In this document: positions 59,881-64,000 of the stretch, in pieces
How positions within the stretch are numbered: the first letter of the stretch is position 1
Layout: each line of letters opens with the position of its first letter
From: Membranipora membranacea
Taxonomy: Eukaryota > Bryozoa > Gymnolaemata > Cheilostomatida > Membraniporidae
DNA: 64,000 nucleotides
Assembly (NCBI GenBank): GCA_914767715.1
Contig: OU612074.1
Span: 18,710,062 to 18,774,061, forward strand
Direction of reading: 5' to 3'
Position numbers and translations under genes: made by a program
Notes under the pieces: generated by a model
Database searches by the model: none
What the model was told of the DNA's origin: nothing
What the model saw: only the letters and a program-made list of their open reading frames with translations

Positions 59881-60070
59881 ATCACATTGTGGTTTCTTAC
59901 CAACACTGTATTTTCCTGGTACTGCTCTTTTCGCTCAAGAATCATGCTGGAAAACACAATCATCACTCCATCTCTGGGCTAACTGGGCCAGCTCTTCATC
60001 CCACACCTGTTAGTGAAAACATTGCTATCAGAATAATTATATCTTGGGATCTTATTTTTTTAAACTTTAA

Positions 60071-60437
60071 AGGGCAACCAAGGTTTCCCAGCAATGCATT
60101 AATGGGTAGAAAATAATGTGCTGGGCAGTATCAGCTTTGCGCATTACGCGATGCAAAACTCGAAGTAGTTACTGACTCTAAGCTGGGAAACACTTCAGTT
60201 TAGGAAAGGTTCCAAGACTTTGCTGTAATGATGATAGAGCACAGGCTAAATAGTAAAAGGAACAGGAAACTGCTCTGTGGTATTCTATTTTAGCTGAGTT
60301 TGAGTATCTGATGGATGAAATGTTTCACAAGAAATCTGGCTGAATAATCATTCGAATTAGATTTTGTCTTTTTCCCTATGCAGAAGGTGCGATCTGCTAT
60401 TAATCAATGAGAAGTTGTTTGAAACCTTGGTTGCCCT
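60071..60437. mobile_element. 367-bp MITE with TTAA target duplication
   Basis: Same family as 8219-8595 in opposite orientation: ends agggcaaccaaggtttc and gaaaccttggttgccct, with TTAA at 60067-60070 and 60438-60441. It lies in the CAP gene intron between the third and fourth exons. Confidence 0.8.
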
Positions 60438-62218
60438 TTAAGCAGTTTATTTTCAGTTCAGACTCAAACGAGTAATAAAGATCATGCCAGAGGGTCCAGT
60501 GAGTCTTTAGACAGGGAGCTACAGAATATTTTTTACTCTGGATAAGAAGAGAGAGTTAAGGTCACGGAGATGTATAATATAAAAATGAGTTATTTATCAC
60601 AGGCTGAAAATCCCTTTTAATGTTACAAGGGGTTAGCATCTGGGTTTTTATATTTTATGCAAAACATATTGAAGTTTTTAACTGCACCAAACTAAAATCA
60701 TATTTAAACCGATTGAGCCCTACTATCGCTACTGTCGACAGCTATTATGAGTTCACTCACCATTTTCTGCATATTACTCGCGTTAAGTGTGCTTCTGAAA
60801 TGGTTGTGTTTATCAACAATTTGTCTTTGGAATTCGTCATCCATAGCCTCTAGAAATAATCAGATTATTACCGATTAGTGAAAGGTTCCTGTCACCAAAG
60901 CAGGTGCCTTTATTATGAAGGCTAATCAAAGGGGAAACTCAAAAAATTCTAAACAATGCCGCATGGTATAACCAACCGATACATCAGAAATAACTTGATT
61001 GCTTATTAGGCCTACATTTAACAGCTTGATGTTAGTGCAATATAGTTGATGCATTGCACTGCATACCCGCTTGCAAGGGAAGAGCATATAAAGGAATACT
61101 CCCACTCTCTGGTAAAAACTGACTACATACAGTGCCACAACCACATTTCCTTCGATTGGTTTGTCCTAATATCATGAATAAAAAAAGTCACTCTGTTTTA
61201 CACTTTATTGGCGAAATTTTCATACCTGATGAGGCGTGTGCAGACTTCTGGTACTGCTGAAAACTTTGGTGATATACAGCCATCATCTGAGAGTACTTCT
61301 AGCACCTGTCAATAGATTATGTTGTGCGGATGTGACAATATCAAAAAATGCAAATCCTAGTTTAACTTAAAGCTCAAGAGACTACAGTTTGCCGGGGAGG
61401 GGGGGGGGGTGAAGAGTCTCGGAGCTACAGAATGTTTGGTATAGAAATTTCCTATGTACATGATTTCATTGGCATGCGGATAACTCTCTGTTATTTTACA
61501 AGGTCATCATTTGTCTGTTTTCTTTCTTAGGAGAATGATTCTTCACTAATAAAATTAAACACTGAATCTGAGAGGTATCAGTGTTTTCTATCTATGGTCT
61601 CCAAGAAAATGTTTGCAATTTTTAAACCGGAGCCAAAGTAGACAATCAGCCGAAGCTAAGATAGTATACTTACCATTGCCATCCACAGGGTTGGTAGTAA
61701 AAAATTCATTGCAAATAGTTTTGAAATGATTTTGAAAAGAGTAAACTCAAATCAACCAGTCAGCACAGCAGACATGATAGTCGACGTGATGTATCATCTT
61801 TATTATATAATAATATCAGATAAGAAGGGATATCTTCAAGTATAGACTTACATGGAAACACATCAACAATAAGTAGACCTATATAACGGTGTACAGTCAT
61901 GTCAACAGCTCATTAAGTCTCAGAAAGAGAGCAGTAAGCAAACGCCAGAAAAAGATCTTGTTGTACCAGAAGAAAAAAGCATAGTATTTCTCAATAGAAA
62001 GTCTGACTCTTGATAAATGTAAGTACTAATCTTTGTAACTCCTTGGCATGGTCAATAAGGGTTTCCATAAATCTTTGTTTATTTATCAATTAAATTCCTT
62101 GCAGTTATATTGAACTAAGTTTTCAAAAAAATCTTTATTTGATTGCTTACTCAAAACAAACCATGTACTGTCTCAGCTTTATTTTTCATTTGATTTCAAT
62201 CGAATTCTTTTCCCTTAG

Positions 62219-62719
62219 ATGGCGCCCGTATCACTAAAGCTTCTGGTCCTTGTTATGGCCTTCTCAACAACTACATCAACAAGCACCACTCAGCCGGCCC
62301 AGTTATGTCAGTCAGCCGTTAATCTGACTGAGTCATGGCGTAAGGATCACTCTGACAGCGGCATTAAACCAATCGATGGACTGCATAACTGTGACACAAG
62401 AGATATGGTAGCTGCGGGTAAACCCTGGTTCCGCTTCAGTGGAGCGGCAGGTAATAGGCTGCTGGACCATTGTGTACCATCCCGTGCTAGTGGTAGCTGT
62501 GGGACACAGGTTGCATTATGGAGTGATGACACAATGCCTGATCAGATAGGGGTGGTAACAAGCATACAGGCCTGTGCCTCTTGGTGGGGGCATTGTAAAA
62601 TTAGCCTTTACACCACACAGTGTCAGGTAATCAGATGTTCAGATAAGCCTCATGATTTTGTATATAGGTTAGATGATGATAGCAGTATTTGTACCATGGG
62701 GTTCTGTGGCATGGATTAG
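62219..62719 (+). CDS. Secreted D8C-domain protein 3
   Basis: A 166-residue protein differing from the copy at 1932 at two residues: Thr for Ile in the Ser/Thr stretch near residue 24, and Cys for Tyr in the motif QACASWW (near residue 118). In uromodulin-type D8C domains a cysteine is expected at about that place (R-x-A-C), so this copy looks more canonical. Signal peptide, acceptor directly before the ATG, 5' UTR intron (donor aaat|gtaagt near 62018) and TAG stop are as in copy 1. Only three nucleotide differences separate the two coding sequences. Confidence 0.85.
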   Translation: MAPVSLKLLVLVMAFSTTTSTSTTQPAQLCQSAVNLTESWRKDHSDSGIKPIDGLHNCDTRDMVAAGKPWFRFSGAAGNRLLDHCVPSRASGSCGTQVALWSDDTMPDQIGVVTSIQACASWWGHCKISLYTTQCQVIRCSDKPHDFVYRLDDDSSICTMGFCGMD

Positions 62720-63082
62720 TTTTATATCATGCCTAAATGAAATCAACATAAGTCTATAAAAATTATTTTCACGCAAATAATCATAATTGTAAAGCAGTCC
62801 ATTAAATGATTTCCTTGCGTATTTTATCTTCCTGAGAATTGTTTTGTTTTCACATATTCATCTATTCTCACATTTTCTATCCACCCATGTGTAAGTGATT
62901 CATCAAATGTCACAAAATTCTCTATGCAAACAAAACGGATGCTGAGATAATTATTTGTTGAAAATAAATACTACTAAGCACTGCAAATAGTGATTCAATA
63001 GATTTAACAAAATACATCAACTTTATATTATATCAATATGTCATGAACGCAAAATATTCCCAAAATAATTTTCTTGCTAGTA

Positions 63083-64000
63083 GGAGAATCACAGACTATA
63101 GTCAAGTTTTCTCTGTGATATCTTTGACATCAAGTTTTGATGTATGTGATTGTTACGCTTCAAGTTTTCCCTATCAACCAATTGGAATCCTGATTAGTTG
63201 CGAAGGTTTTTGCATAAATGTCATGCAACCCTTGTTGTAGCCTATACATCAGCTCTGATATGTGGTTGAAGAGAAGAAGAGCCATTGCCAGGTCATATGG
63301 CACATTCAGGACATTACCTTTTACCTTGGCATTGCCTAGCTTTGAAAAAGGGAAGGGCTTGTGATCACATGTCCGCAGAGCGCAATTGGGTACGTGACCA
63401 TATTATCCAGTCATCAAATTTTCATCTTAGGGGTCATCCAACATTTATGATAAGTTAGGTTATGCCAAAGTCAACGGTAATTTACTGAATGTACCATATG
63501 ACCTGACATCGTTTCTTCTTCTCCCAACCCACTAAACAGAGCCAACACATTGGCTACCCTATTTTGTGATTTTGACTAACTGGGTTGAGTGGGTTCCATC
63601 TGAAACATGAGATCGACTCTGTTGATAATTTTATTGAGCAGATCCAGAGTTACGAGCCCCTTCACATAATCGTCTACTTTAGAGTGAAACTCTAAAACAT
63701 CCACCATCGCTATCCTATAACTAAGCATCAATGCGAGTGATTAGTGTAAGGATGTTAAATTATTGTTGTCTATCGGCTTGTTATCCAATAAGAAGTTCAA
63801 GTGCTCAAAATCTGCTTGAGCTGATGGCATTTCAGTCATAACGATTATTAGGAATTGTGTACTGTTTTTAACCGGAGGCACAACTCCCACTTCCTAATTG
63901 TGATATTAAAGAATAACCACAACCACATAAAGTCTTCACAAGATTGTCAAAACAGGCTTATGCATATCTGCCGGCAGAATCTAGTTTAGGTAAAGTGAGA
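63083..64000 (-). pseudogene. Unknown minus-strand gene, copy 2 (runs off the edge)
   Basis: The exon at 63714-63581 is open in frame (LEFHSKVDDYVKGLVTLDLL, then FQMEPTQP) with an acceptable donor (gttagt), making it the best version of this exon in the window. The final exon is missing, because the matching DNA is deleted between 63080 and 63083. The next upstream exon begins near 63978, with its donor changed from GT to AT. So this copy is also unlikely to make the full protein. Confidence 0.65.

Larger units (their letters stand above)
56509..61709 (-). pseudogene. CAP-EGF-ShKT-mucin secreted protein gene, probably decaying
   Basis: Eight exons with compatible phases: 61709-61674 (signal peptide MNFLLPTLWMAM), 61298-61226, 60849-60761 (IVDKHNHFRSTLNASNMQ), 60006-59901 (WDEELAQLAQRWSDDCVF), 59233-59011 (KVGHFTQMAWAD, YVCNYAP), 58620-58517 (CASCPDSCDNKGLC), 58116-58015 (EGF-like) and 57203-56509 (ShKT domain from DCDTATDSQLC to CGLCP, then a long Ser/Thr-rich mucin-like tail). 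The CAP domain (CRISP/antigen 5/PR-1 family) is otherwise well kept. Three defects: in-frame TGA at 59935-59937 after HDS, in-frame TGA at 58049-58051 in the EGF-like exon, and AT in place of AG before the GQN-coding start of the fifth exon (59247-59246). A cryptic AG at 59235 would keep the frame but drop four residues. Function is unknown; CAP proteins are extracellular. Confidence 0.75.
61749..64000 (+). repeat. Segmental duplication, copy B (partner 1462-4200)
   Basis: Direct copy of the first D8C locus; it runs off the right edge. It lacks the equivalent of 2801-3117. The left junction follows the signal-peptide exon of the minus-strand CAP gene by only about 40 bases, so the two genes are arranged head to head. 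Confidence 0.9.

Noticed and set aside
59678-59982. Tyr-Asn-Ser-Met and Ser-Ser-Tyr-Thr repeat proteins on opposite strands
   Set aside because: Both frames are produced by the 12-bp minisatellite, whose period is divisible by three.
56509-61709. Selenoprotein call for the CAP-EGF-ShKT gene
   Set aside because: The TGA positions are suggestive, but no SECIS element was identified and a splice acceptor is also lost, so pseudogenisation is the simpler reading.

Overview
This window looks like nuclear DNA of an early-branching animal; a sponge or cnidarian would fit best, but the phylum is inferred from gene content and not proven. The base composition is AT-rich. Genes are split by GT-AG introns. 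The recognisable products are extracellular or receptor-like animal domains: D8C (the uromodulin/OIT3 cysteine domain), NHL beta-propeller, CCP/sushi with a transmembrane segment and tyrosine-bearing tail, and CAP plus EGF-like plus ShKT. There are no operons, Shine-Dalgarno sites or CRISPR arrays. Much of the window is transposon and duplication debris.

Layout. 0-8 kb: two D8C genes (1932-2432 and 7222-7974, plus strand), with a decayed minus-strand gene of unknown function between them. 8-16 kb: repeats, small transposons, LINE and transposon ORF fragments, and tRNA-like sequences. 16-19 kb: the fullest copy of the unknown minus-strand gene, broken by stops and a frameshift. 19-31 kb: repeat-rich sequence, including copies of the D8C upstream region and a head-to-head inverted duplication. 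31-34 kb: an NHL-repeat gene whose 3' UTR holds a 1289-bp hAT-like element, itself carrying a Harbinger-like MADF fragment and a hairpin MITE. 34-37.6 kb: two long inverted-repeat pairs that interleave, plus a LINE fragment. 37.6-49 kb: a receptor-like gene (duplicated ectodomain exon, CCP, transmembrane segment, tyrosine tail) surrounded by broken copies of its exons and by an NHL pseudogene. 50.6-51.8 kb: a possible secreted Cys-rich gene. 52.8-55.5 kb: a complete four-exon short asparaginase gene on the minus strand. 56.5-61.7 kb: a minus-strand CAP-EGF-ShKT-mucin gene with two in-frame TGA codons and a lost splice acceptor. 61.7-64 kb: a second, almost identical copy of the first D8C locus, running off the window.

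Main themes. The locus grows and decays by duplication: D8C three times, the unknown minus-strand gene three times, the receptor ectodomain exon at least five times, NHL twice. Several transposon insertions are dated by paralogous empty sites in the same window. Genes that look functional are the three D8C genes, the NHL gene (5' end not found), the asparaginase and probably the CCP receptor, although the receptor's expected ATG reads CTG. All homology calls come from motif recognition by eye; no database search was run.
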